Source: a bacterium
Lineage (GTDB): Bacteria; Joyebacterota; Joyebacteria; Joyebacterales; Joyebacteraceae
Direction: 5' to 3'
Length of the DNA: 9,276 nucleotides
NCBI GenBank assembly: GCA_029990205.1
Contig: JAPEKQ010000036.1
Coordinates: 1-9,276, forward strand
The first letter of the stretch is position 1. Each line of letters starts with the position of its first letter. The notes beneath the pieces are model-generated. The model was not told the origin of the DNA. It saw nothing but the letters and a program-made list of their open reading frames with translations, and ran no database searches. The translations under genes and the position numbers were made by a program. Shown here one piece after another: positions 1-4,968 of this stretch.

Positions 1-84
1 CGCAGCGTCGCCTCGGGCGTCTACTTCGCCCGGATGCAGGCTGAGAGCTTCACCGGCAGCACGAAGATGGTGCTGCTGAAGTAG
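1..84 (+). CDS. 3' end of a secreted protein with FlgD-like / T9SS C-terminal domain (partial)
   Basis: Reading frame 1 is open from the first base to a TAG at 82-84 and encodes 27 residues, beginning RSVASGVYFARMQAESF and ending STKMVLLK. The GVYFxRM...KMVLLK ending is the last pair of strands of the FlgD-like Ig domain that serves as a C-terminal sorting domain on many secreted proteins of FCB-group bacteria. The complete gene at 5778-9062 ends the same way (GVYLYRM...KMILLK), which supports the call. The rest of the protein lies upstream of the window, so its enzymatic or structural role cannot be named. Secretion through a type IX-like system is inferred from the family. The short length limits confidence, but frame, ending and the following hairpins agree. 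Confidence 0.8.
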   Translation, partial: RSVASGVYFARMQAESFTGSTKMVLLK

Positions 85-85
85 G

Positions 86-106
86 GCCGCTGCCGGCGGC
101 AGCGGC
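86..106 (+). other. Small perfect hairpin after the first gene
   Basis: GCCGCTGCC (86-94) pairs perfectly with GGCAGCGGC (98-106) around a 3-nt loop, starting 2 nt after the stop codon. No T-run follows, so it is more likely a 3'-end stabilising or processing structure than the terminator itself. Confidence 0.55.
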
Positions 107-109
107 TTG

Positions 110-128
110 GCAGTTGCTTCGCAACTGC
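110..128 (+). other. Second small hairpin after the first gene
   Basis: GCAGTTGC (110-117) pairs with GCAACTGC (121-128) around TTC. It sits 4 nt after the previous hairpin. The arms contain GTTGC/GCAAC, also seen in the regulator sites described below, but with a 3-nt rather than 6-nt gap between those cores, so it is treated as an RNA hairpin. Confidence 0.45.
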
Positions 129-196
129 ATGCAGCGAGATATCAAGACACGGGCAGGCCGGGCGACTATTCCCGGTGCTGCCGGTGGCGTACGACA

Positions 197-226
197 GGAA
201 GGCGGGCGCTCAGGCGCCCGCCTTCC
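197..226 (+). terminator. Terminator-like hairpin, 13-bp stem
   Basis: GGAAGGCGGGCGC (197-209) and GCGCCCGCCTTCC (214-226) form an uninterrupted 13-bp GC-rich stem with loop TCAG. There is no real T-tract afterwards (GTTGCATG follows), so it may terminate weakly or act bidirectionally. Its position between the first gene and the regulator's predicted promoter fits transcriptional insulation. Confidence 0.6.
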
Positions 227-242
227 GTTGCATGTATGCGCT
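227..242. promoter_or_regulatory. Degenerate copy of the putative EBP operator (site A)
   Basis: The sequence is GTTGCA-TGTA-TGCGCT. The left half matches the perfect palindrome at 278-293 exactly (6/6), the right half only 3/6, and the whole element 11 of 16. It directly abuts the terminator hairpin and ends on the first base of the predicted -35 box of the regulator promoter. The assignment rests on similarity to sites B, C and D. Confidence 0.4.
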
Positions 243-270
243 TGCTCCGGACGGCTCTCCGCGCTACGAT
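242..270 (+). promoter_or_regulatory. Predicted sigma70-type promoter of the regulator gene
   Basis: A -35-like TTGCTC (242-247) and a -10-like TACGAT (265-270) are separated by 17 nt. Matches are 3/6 and 4/6 to the consensus, so this is only moderate. The predicted start near 277 lies about 40 nt before the gene and directly before operator-like site B. No GG-N10-GC sigma54 signature was seen in this leader. Confidence 0.4.
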
Positions 271-277
271 GAGGGTA

Positions 278-293
278 GTTGCACGAATGCAAC
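278..293. promoter_or_regulatory. Perfect palindrome, putative EBP operator (site B)
   Basis: GTTGCA-CGAA-TGCAAC is a perfect 6-4-6 inverted repeat 24 nt upstream of the regulator start codon and just after the predicted transcription start. Related elements occur at 1720-1735 and 1752-1767 upstream of the sigma54 promoter (10 of 12 half-site bases match each). Its position suggests autorepression by the activator encoded immediately downstream. The identity of the binding protein is inference. Confidence 0.55.
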
Positions 294-316
294 ATTTCCC
301 TGAGGAGCTGCTCAAT

Positions 317-1690
317 ATGGCGAGCCGAGACCCGAAGAAGTCCGCTCATGCGTCCCCGGAGAGTCCGTACGATCCCATTCTCGACAGCATCGCCGAGGGT
401 GTGTTTACCGTGGACTCGGACTGGCGCATCCAGAGCTTCAACCGCGCCGCCGAGCGGATCACGAAGACGCCGCGCGGCGAGGCGATCGGGCGGCCGTGCT
501 GGGAGGTCTTCCGGGCCAGTATCTGCGAGTCAGCGTGCGCGCTCCGTGAGACGATGGCGTCGGGCGAGCGGATCGTCGACCGCCAGGCCTACATCGTCAA
601 CGCAGACGGTGATCGTGTTCCTATCGGTCTCTCGACGGCGCTTCTCCGTGATGAGGACGGTGCGATCATCGGAGGCGTTGAGACGTTCCGAGACCTCAGT
701 GTGGAGGAGGAGCTTCGCCGCGAACTCGCCGGCCGGATTCGATTCGGGGACATGATCAGCAAGAATCACCTCGTGCAGGAGATCTTCGCGCTCGTCCCGG
801 ACATCGCCGAGAGTGGGAGCACGGTGCTCATCCGCGGCGACAGCGGGACAGGGAAGGAGCTTCTCGCGCGGGCCATCCACGAGCAGAGTCCGCGTTCCGA
901 TGGTCCTCTCATCGTGGTCAACTGCGGCGCGCTCCCGGACACGCTGCTCGAGTCCGAGCTCTTCGGGCACCTGGCGGGGGCGTTCACGGACGCCACACGC
1001 GACAAGCCCGGGCGCTTCGAACTCGCCAACGGCGGCACGATCTTTCTCGACGAGATAGGCGATGTCTCGCCGGCTCTCCAATCGAGGCTGCTGCGGGTGC
1101 TCCAGGACGGCAGCTACGAACCTCTTGGAGCCGTGGAGACCAGGCACTCCGACGCCCGGGTTATCTGCGCTACGAACCGTGACCTCGATGCCATGGTTGA
1201 GTCCGGAGACTTCCGGCGCGACCTCTACTACAGGATCAACGTTGTGACGCTGGAACTCCCGCCGCTCAGGGAGCGACGCGAGGACATCCCGGCGCTGGTC
1301 AAGCACTTCATCGAGAAGTTCAATCGCCTTCGTGAGAAGACGGTCACCGGTGTGAGTCCACGCGTGATGGATATCCTCATGCGGCATGACTACCCGGGGA
1401 ACATCCGGGAGCTCGAGAACATCATCGAGCACGCGTTCGTCACGTGCCGGTCGGGCGTCATCCGCGCCCGGCATCTTCCCACGGCGCTTCTCCCCGGCGG
1501 TGGATCGGGGAGTGACAAGGCGCCGACGCTCGAGGAGCTCGAACGGGACTTCCTCTTCGCGCTGATGGAGCGCGTGGAGTGGGACCGCGCCGCGGCCGCC
1601 CACGAGCTGGGCATCCATCGAACGACGCTCTGGCGGAGACTGAAGCGGCTCGGCATTGAGGCCCCGGCCCGCGAGGGCGAACACGACTAG
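317..1690 (+). CDS. PAS-domain sigma54-dependent transcriptional activator (bacterial enhancer-binding protein)
   Basis: The product (457 aa) is a cytoplasmic activator that would use ATP to remodel sigma54-RNA polymerase. ATG 317 is chosen because GAGGAG (302-307) lies 9 nt upstream. The frame is open further 5', but that extension crosses a terminator hairpin and has no homologous-looking sequence. Residues about 18-135 form a PAS sensor domain containing Cys61, Cys70 and Cys74. Residues about 143-390 are the AAA+ domain: Walker A GDSGTGKE (174-181), sigma54-contact loop GAFTDA (221-226, where the usual motif is GAFTGA), Walker B GTIFLDEIGD (240-249), arginine-finger region RRDLYYRINV (300-309) and PPLRERREDIP (315-325). 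Residues about 421-447 are a Fis-type helix-turn-helix (AAHELGIHRTTLWRRL). There is no receiver domain, so sensing is probably through the PAS Cys cluster or a bound cofactor. The next operon starts 214 bp downstream behind a sigma54 promoter and is the likely target. Family assignment is very secure; the ligand is unknown. Confidence 0.95.
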   Translation: MASRDPKKSAHASPESPYDPILDSIAEGVFTVDSDWRIQSFNRAAERITKTPRGEAIGRPCWEVFRASICESACALRETMASGERIVDRQAYIVNADGDRVPIGLSTALLRDEDGAIIGGVETFRDLSVEEELRRELAGRIRFGDMISKNHLVQEIFALVPDIAESGSTVLIRGDSGTGKELLARAIHEQSPRSDGPLIVVNCGALPDTLLESELFGHLAGAFTDATRDKPGRFELANGGTIFLDEIGDVSPALQSRLLRVLQDGSYEPLGAVETRHSDARVICATNRDLDAMVESGDFRRDLYYRINVVTLELPPLRERREDIPALVKHFIEKFNRLREKTVTGVSPRVMDILMRHDYPGNIRELENIIEHAFVTCRSGVIRARHLPTALLPGGGSGSDKAPTLEELERDFLFALMERVEWDRAAAAHELGIHRTTLWRRLKRLGIEAPAREGEHD

Positions 1691-1693
1691 CCT

Positions 1694-1708
1694 CAGCGTG
1701 TGACGCTG
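1694..1708 (+). other. Short hairpin directly after the regulator gene
   Basis: CAGCGT (1694-1699) pairs with ACGCTG (1703-1708) around GTG, 3 nt after the TAG stop. Six base pairs without a T-run make a weak terminator at best. Confidence 0.3.
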
Positions 1709-1719
1709 GCTCACCGGCG

Positions 1720-1735
1720 GATGCATACACGCAAC
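1720..1735. promoter_or_regulatory. Putative upstream activating site C for the sigma54 activator
   Basis: GATGCA-TACA-CGCAAC is an imperfect inverted repeat with a 4-nt centre. Its half-sites are identical to those of site D, 32 bp away, and 10 of 12 match perfect site B at 278-293. The centre lies about 165 bp upstream of the predicted sigma54 start, within the usual range for enhancer-binding-protein sites. Confidence 0.6.
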
Positions 1736-1751
1736 CCGCTCGTGTTCCAAT

Positions 1752-1767
1752 GATGCACAGCCGCAAC
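1752..1767. promoter_or_regulatory. Putative upstream activating site D for the sigma54 activator
   Basis: GATGCA-CAGC-CGCAAC matches site C at 13 of 16 bases, with all 12 half-site bases identical. The centre-to-centre distance of 32 bp is close to three helical turns, placing two activator dimers on the same face of the DNA. It sits about 132 bp upstream of the predicted start. Confidence 0.6.
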
Positions 1768-1840
1768 GTCGAGACTTTCCTGCCTCCACATTCGCGACAC
1801 GCGTACATCGTCTAACTACTGACATAGAGACCGTTTAGCG

Positions 1841-1864
1841 AATCCCGAGCGATTGTTCGGGATT
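1841..1864. repeat. Inverted repeat next to the -24 element
   Basis: AATCCCGA (1841-1848) and TCGGGATT (1857-1864) are perfect inverted repeats with an 8-nt centre, ending 1 nt before the sigma54 promoter core. It could be an operator for a second regulator or an RNA hairpin ending read-through from the regulator gene. It is unlike the GWTGCR-N4-YGCAAC sites. No function can be assigned from sequence. Confidence 0.5.
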
Positions 1865-1865
1865 T

Positions 1866-1881
1866 CGGCACATTCTGTGCT
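1866..1881 (+). promoter_or_regulatory. Predicted sigma54 (-24/-12) promoter of the NifX/MinD operon
   Basis: The core CGGCACATTCTGTGCT compares with consensus TGGCACGN4TTGCW: GG at 1867-1868, GC at 1879-1880, exactly 10 nt between them, GGCAC intact, 9 of 12 defined positions matching. Predicted start is near 1892, giving a very short leader that still contains the ribosome binding site GGAGG (1894-1898). An EBP gene immediately upstream and paired upstream sites support it strongly. Confidence 0.7.
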
Positions 1882-1904
1882 GTAATTGGGCGTGGAGGTT
1901 GACA

Positions 1905-2342
1905 ATGCGAGTAGGACTGACCGTCTGGGACACAAGAATATCGCCGGTGGCCGACACCGCGACCGAGCTTCTGGTCGCGCAGTGTGACGGGACCACATGG
2001 ACGACGGAGCGGCGAGTTCCGCTCGGTGGCGAGGGGCACGGGCGGATGGCGGGGAAGATCGCCGGGCTGGAGCTCGACGTTCTCGTATGCGGGGCGGTCT
2101 CACGACGGTTCGGAGCGGCTCTGGAGCAGTCCGGCGTTCGGGTACTCCCGTGGGTGACGGGAGACTGGCAGGACGTGCTCGAGGCGCTCGTGAGCGGACA
2201 ACTGACACCTGACAGGTTCGTCATGGCTGGATGCGGGCGCCGCCGTCGGGGCGGTGGGCCGCGTGATGGACGTCAGAGCGGTCCGGGTCGTGGGCGGCGG
2301 AACGGGGCCGGCCAGGGACGCGGCAGAGGAGGTGGACAATGA
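1905..2342 (+). CDS. NifX/NifB-family cofactor-binding-like protein 1 with Gly/Arg-rich tail
   Basis: The product (145 aa) belongs to the dinitrogenase iron-molybdenum cofactor biosynthesis family (NifX/NifB C-terminal fold, COG1433-like), whose members bind or carry metal-sulfur clusters. The N-terminus MRVGLTVWDTRISPVADTA, the middle LDVLVCGAVSRRF and the end of the fold RFVMAGCG (105-111) match the subgroup with a 'WDxRxSPVxDxA' start. ATG 1905 is chosen over an in-frame TTG at 1899 because GGAGG (1894-1898) has a 6-nt spacing to the ATG and none to the TTG. Residues 112-145 form a disordered tail almost entirely of Gly, Arg and Gln, with RGG-like runs. It is the first gene of the predicted sigma54 operon and overlaps the next gene by 4 nt (ATGA). 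Cys62, Cys110 and the early Asp/Ser residues are possible cluster ligands. The exact cofactor is unknown; a role in nitrogen fixation is not implied. Confidence 0.85.
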   Translation: MRVGLTVWDTRISPVADTATELLVAQCDGTTWTTERRVPLGGEGHGRMAGKIAGLELDVLVCGAVSRRFGAALEQSGVRVLPWVTGDWQDVLEALVSGQLTPDRFVMAGCGRRRRGGGPRDGRQSGPGRGRRNGAGQGRGRGGGQ

Positions 2343-2650
2343 AGATTGCTGTCTCAGCACAGGGATCGACACCGGACAGCCAGGTCGACCCGCGGTGTGG
2401 GCGATGCGCCTGGTTCGTTGTGTACGACACCGAGAGCGGAGAGTTCGGGAGCATCGACAACAGCGCGAGCGTCAACGCGTCTTCGGGCGCCGGCGTCCAG
2501 ATGGCCTCGCGAGTGACAGAGGCAGGGGTGGATCGGGTCGTGACCGGGCAGTGTGGGCCGAAGGCGACGCGTGGTCTTGAGGGAGCGGGCATTGAGATCG
2601 TCACCGGAGCGACCGGGACGGTCCGCAGCGCCCTCGGACTCGACGACTAA
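2339..2650 (+). CDS. NifX/NifB-family cofactor-binding-like protein 2
   Basis: The product (103 aa) is a single-domain NifX-like protein. MKIAVSAQG at the start, VDPRCGRCAWFVVYDTE (16-32), the SGAGVQMASRV stretch (49-59) and VVTGQCGPKA (67-76) are the family landmarks. The usual motif near residue 18 is DPRFGR; here it reads DPRCGRC, adding Cys20 and Cys23 to Cys72. GAGGAGGT (2326-2333) lies 5 nt before the ATG, and the start overlaps the previous stop as ATGA. The size is normal for the family. This type of stand-alone protein resembles ORP-like and MTH1175-like proteins, of which ORP binds a Mo-Cu-sulfur cluster. Binding of any metal here is inference. It is followed by about 100 nt before the next gene, the longest gap in the operon, with no clear gene in it. 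Confidence 0.87.
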   Translation: MKIAVSAQGSTPDSQVDPRCGRCAWFVVYDTESGEFGSIDNSASVNASSGAGVQMASRVTEAGVDRVVTGQCGPKATRGLEGAGIEIVTGATGTVRSALGLDD

Positions 2651-2735
2651 CAGGAGTGGGCCCGCGCGGTCAGCAACGCGGCGCTCTGATTTCACAGGAA
2701 GTATCGAACGTATTCGTCGCTTGGACAGCGGCAAT

Positions 2736-2743
2736 GAGGAGGT
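2736..2743 (+). promoter_or_regulatory. Strong ribosome binding site deciding the DUF5320-type start
   Basis: GAGGAGGT is a near-perfect Shine-Dalgarno sequence 7 nt before ATG 2751. It decides against the longer open frame that begins near 2553 and overlaps the previous gene. Confidence 0.8.
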
Positions 2744-2750
2744 GGCAGCA

Positions 2751-3131
2751 ATGCCAAGAGGAGACAGAAGAGGCCCGGATGGTGCGGGTCCGATGACCGG
2801 TCGGGGAATGGGCTATTGCGCAGGATACGATGCTCCGGGGTACGTCAGACCCGGGGTCGGCTACGGCGGTCGCGGCGGCGGCTACATGCGAGGCGGCTAC
2901 GGACGCGGCATGCGGCACGGTCGCGGTGGCTACGGCTACGGAGGCTGGGGCCCAGGCTGGGGAGCGTACGGAGCAGCGGCGTATCCCGTGGTGCCGCCGG
3001 CGGTCCCTGTGAGTGTTCGCCCCCCGACACCGGGCGAGGAGGCCGACGCGCTTCAGGCGCAGGCCGAGTACCTGGAGGAGGCGCTCAAGGATGTTCAGCG
3101 CCGCCTGAACGACATGCAGAAGGAAGACTAA
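2751..3131 (+). CDS. DUF5320-type Gly/Arg/Tyr-rich protein with C-terminal coiled coil
   Basis: The product (126 aa) is of unknown function. The N-terminus MPRGDRRGPDGAGPMTGRGM followed by GYCAGY is the hallmark of the DUF5320 family found beside NifX and MinD-ferredoxin genes in anaerobes. Residues about 36-74 are low-complexity repeats of GGY, GRG and GYGG units. A Pro/Val linker (79-94) follows, then a predicted helical, coiled-coil-like segment (about 96-124, EEADALQAQAEYLEEALKDV) that probably drives oligomerisation. The single Cys23 sits inside the conserved GYCAGY motif. The protein has no signal peptide or membrane segment. It lies 5 nt upstream of the first ATPase gene, so it is translated as part of the operon. 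The assignment rests on the N-terminal motif and neighbourhood; the role may be as a scaffold or partner of the ATPases, which is inference. Confidence 0.8.
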   Translation: MPRGDRRGPDGAGPMTGRGMGYCAGYDAPGYVRPGVGYGGRGGGYMRGGYGRGMRHGRGGYGYGGWGPGWGAYGAAAYPVVPPAVPVSVRPPTPGEEADALQAQAEYLEEALKDVQRRLNDMQKED

Positions 3132-3136
3132 GCGAG

Positions 3137-4033
3137 ATGGGTTCACCACTACGCGTGGCAGTCGCGAGCGGGAAGGGAGGAACGGGCAAGACGACGGTCG
3201 CAACGGGTCTTGCCCTGCTCCTCGCTGAGCGCGGTGTCCGGACGAGCTACCTGGACTGCGATGTCGAGGAACCGAACGGTCGGTTCTTCCTGCGCCCAGA
3301 AATCAGCGAGACAGCCGGTGTGTTCGTGACGACACCGGTCATCGACGCGGACCGCTGCACGAACTGCGGCAGATGCTGCGAGGTGTGTCGGTTCAATGCG
3401 CTGGCGCATCTCCCGGACAGGATTCTCATTTTCCAGGAGCTGTGTCACGCGTGCGGAGCGTGCGCGCTGCTGTGTCCGGAGGGAGCGATCACAGAAGAGC
3501 CGCGAAGGCTCGGCGCGATCCATCGAGGGATCACTGTCAGGCACGCTCTCGGAGGCGAAGCGTACGAAGTGAGTTTCCTCGAGGGCTGTCTCGATGTCGG
3601 TGAGGCGCACGCCGTGCCGGTCATCAGGGCTCTGCGGCGGCAGCTGCCTGAGGATGGCGTCATCATCTTCGATTCGCCTCCCGGGGCCTCGTGCCCGGTC
3701 GTTGAGACCGTTCGCGGCGCCGACCTCGTGGTGCTCGTCACCGAGCCGACACCGTTCGGACTGAGCGATCTCGAGCAGGCCATCGGGGTCGTACGAGCGG
3801 TCGCCGACGAGGCGGTCGTCGTTGTGAACAGAGCGGGCATGACCGAGGAGGGTGATGTCGCGGCGGGGGAGCTGTGCGCCCGTGAGGGGCTCTCCGTGCT
3901 CGCGACGATTCCCGAGGACCGGCAGGTGGCCGCTTGCTCGGCGCGCGGGGAAGCGCCCGTGTTGGCAGCAGAAGGCTACGCGGCGCGGCTCGCGCCACTC
4001 GTGGAACTCATACGGGAGAGGGTGGCGGCATGA
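3137..4033 (+). CDS. MinD-superfamily ATPase with inserted 2x[4Fe-4S] ferredoxin domain (first copy)
   Basis: The product (298 aa) is a deviant-Walker P-loop ATPase of the Mrp/MinD class (COG1149-like). Walker A is SGKGGTGKTT (11-20), switch I is DCDVEEPN (40-47), and the Walker B region is VIIFDSPPG (175-183), followed by SCPV with conserved Cys186. Two ferredoxin motifs interrupt the fold: Cys74, 77, 80, 84 (CTNCGRCCEVC) and Cys103, 106, 109, 113 (CHACGACALLC), each CxxCxxCxxxC and each expected to bind a [4Fe-4S] cluster. ATG 3137 is the only plausible start: it is 5 nt after the previous stop and directly precedes the conserved VAVASGKGG strand, though the Shine-Dalgarno (GAAGGA, 3119-3124) is rather distant. 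The length is typical. It overlaps the second ATPase gene by 4 nt. Proteins of this class act in Fe-S or metal-cluster handling and in the ORP complex; which reaction applies here is not shown. Confidence 0.93.
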   Translation: MGSPLRVAVASGKGGTGKTTVATGLALLLAERGVRTSYLDCDVEEPNGRFFLRPEISETAGVFVTTPVIDADRCTNCGRCCEVCRFNALAHLPDRILIFQELCHACGACALLCPEGAITEEPRRLGAIHRGITVRHALGGEAYEVSFLEGCLDVGEAHAVPVIRALRRQLPEDGVIIFDSPPGASCPVVETVRGADLVVLVTEPTPFGLSDLEQAIGVVRAVADEAVVVVNRAGMTEEGDVAAGELCAREGLSVLATIPEDRQVAACSARGEAPVLAAEGYAARLAPLVELIRERVAA

Positions 4034-4968
4034 GCGGGAAGAACGGATCCGTGCGGGAGCTCGTCGTTGTGAGCGGGAAGGGCGGCACGGGAAAGACCAG
4101 TCTTGTCGCGTCACTCGCGGCGCTCTGGAGCTCGAAGGTGGTCTGCGACTGTGACGTCGATGCGGCCGACCTCTACCTCGTGCTGGCTCCCGAGACTCGG
4201 GAGGAACACGGGTTCTCCGGCGGCTCGACGGCGGTGCTCGATCCGGCGGCGTGCACGCACTGCGGCCGTTGCATTGACCTCTGCCGCTTCGACGCGATCG
4301 TCCCGGACTCCGAGACGGGCGGGCCAGCGAGCATCGACGGGTTCGCGTGCGAGGGCTGCGGCCTCTGCTCCGAGGTCTGTCCTGACTCGGCCATCTCCAT
4401 GGTGCCGTCGGAGAACGGCCACTGGTACGTCTCCGATACGCGGCACGGTCCGCTCGTGCACGCGCGGCTCGGCCCCGCCGAGGAGAACTCGGGCAAACTG
4501 GTCACGCTGGTCCGCCGCGAGGCCAGGCGGGTGGCGAAGGAATGCGGCGTGAACGTCATTCTCGCGGATGGCTCTCCCGGTATCGGTTGCCCCGTCATCG
4601 CTTCCATCACGGGCGCGGATCAACTGGTCGTCGTGACCGAACCGAGTGTGAGCGGCGTGCACGACCTTGGACGCGTCCTCGATCTCGCGAGCCGTCTGTC
4701 CGTTCCGGCGGCGGTGATCGTCAATCGATGGGACGTACATCCTGAGGGCGCGGACGAGATCCGGAAGATGTGCGAGAGCCGCGAGGTCGAGCTGATGGCG
4801 CGGATTCCGTACGACCCCGATGTGACACGGGCGCAGGTTGCAGGCGTGCCCGTCGTGGAATACAGGGATGGAGCGGCGGCTCGGGCGATGCGTGAGATCG
4901 CGGAGGCCGCCTGGCACCTGCTTGATGCGGGTCATACGAGTGATTCACGGGTACACGAGGAGGCATGA
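4030..4968 (+). CDS. MinD-superfamily ATPase with inserted 2x[4Fe-4S] ferredoxin domain (second copy)
   Basis: The product (312 aa) is a divergent paralogue of the preceding ATPase with the same plan. Walker A is SGKGGTGKTS (15-24), CDCDVDAAD (39-47) is switch I, and the Walker B region is VILADGSPGIGCPV (176-189) with Cys187. Ferredoxin motifs are Cys75, 78, 81, 85 (CTHCGRCIDLC) and Cys107, 110, 113, 117 (CEGCGLCSEVC). ATG 4030 overlaps the upstream TGA as ATGA, and AGGGTGG (4019-4025) lies 4 nt before it; the open frame continues upstream only inside the first ATPase gene. The C-terminal 20 residues are an acidic, less conserved tail. Two adjacent but unequal copies suggest a heterodimer, in which MinD-type nucleotide sandwiching would join one subunit of each kind. 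Dimerisation is inferred from the family. Its end overlaps the start region of the third NifX-like gene. Confidence 0.93.
   Translation: MSGKNGSVRELVVVSGKGGTGKTSLVASLAALWSSKVVCDCDVDAADLYLVLAPETREEHGFSGGSTAVLDPAACTHCGRCIDLCRFDAIVPDSETGGPASIDGFACEGCGLCSEVCPDSAISMVPSENGHWYVSDTRHGPLVHARLGPAEENSGKLVTLVRREARRVAKECGVNVILADGSPGIGCPVIASITGADQLVVVTEPSVSGVHDLGRVLDLASRLSVPAAVIVNRWDVHPEGADEIRKMCESREVELMARIPYDPDVTRAQVAGVPVVEYRDGAAARAMREIAEAAWHLLDAGHTSDSRVHEEA

Noticed and set aside
110-128. GTTGC-TTC-GCAAC as a fifth activator site
   Set aside because: The gap between GTTGC and GCAAC cores is 3 nt rather than the 6 nt of sites B, C and D; better explained as an RNA hairpin after the first gene.
107-316. 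Upstream extension of the activator frame starting near 107
   Set aside because: It would translate through the 13-bp terminator hairpin and the predicted promoter; ATG 317 has a good Shine-Dalgarno and begins near the PAS domain.
530-1825. Long minus-strand open frame across the sigma54 activator
   Set aside because: It is a composition shadow of the well-supported activator gene; no recognisable domain and no ribosome binding site.
1768-1840. IHF site between the enhancer-like sites and the sigma54 promoter
   Set aside because: The region around 1808-1835 is relatively AT-rich, but I found no acceptable match to WATCAA-N4-TTR on either strand.
1899-1904. TTGACA as a -35 box, or TTG as the start of the first NifX-like gene
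   Set aside because: It lies after the predicted transcription start and directly abuts GGAGG, so it fits neither a promoter spacing nor a start codon; ATG 1905 has the proper spacing.
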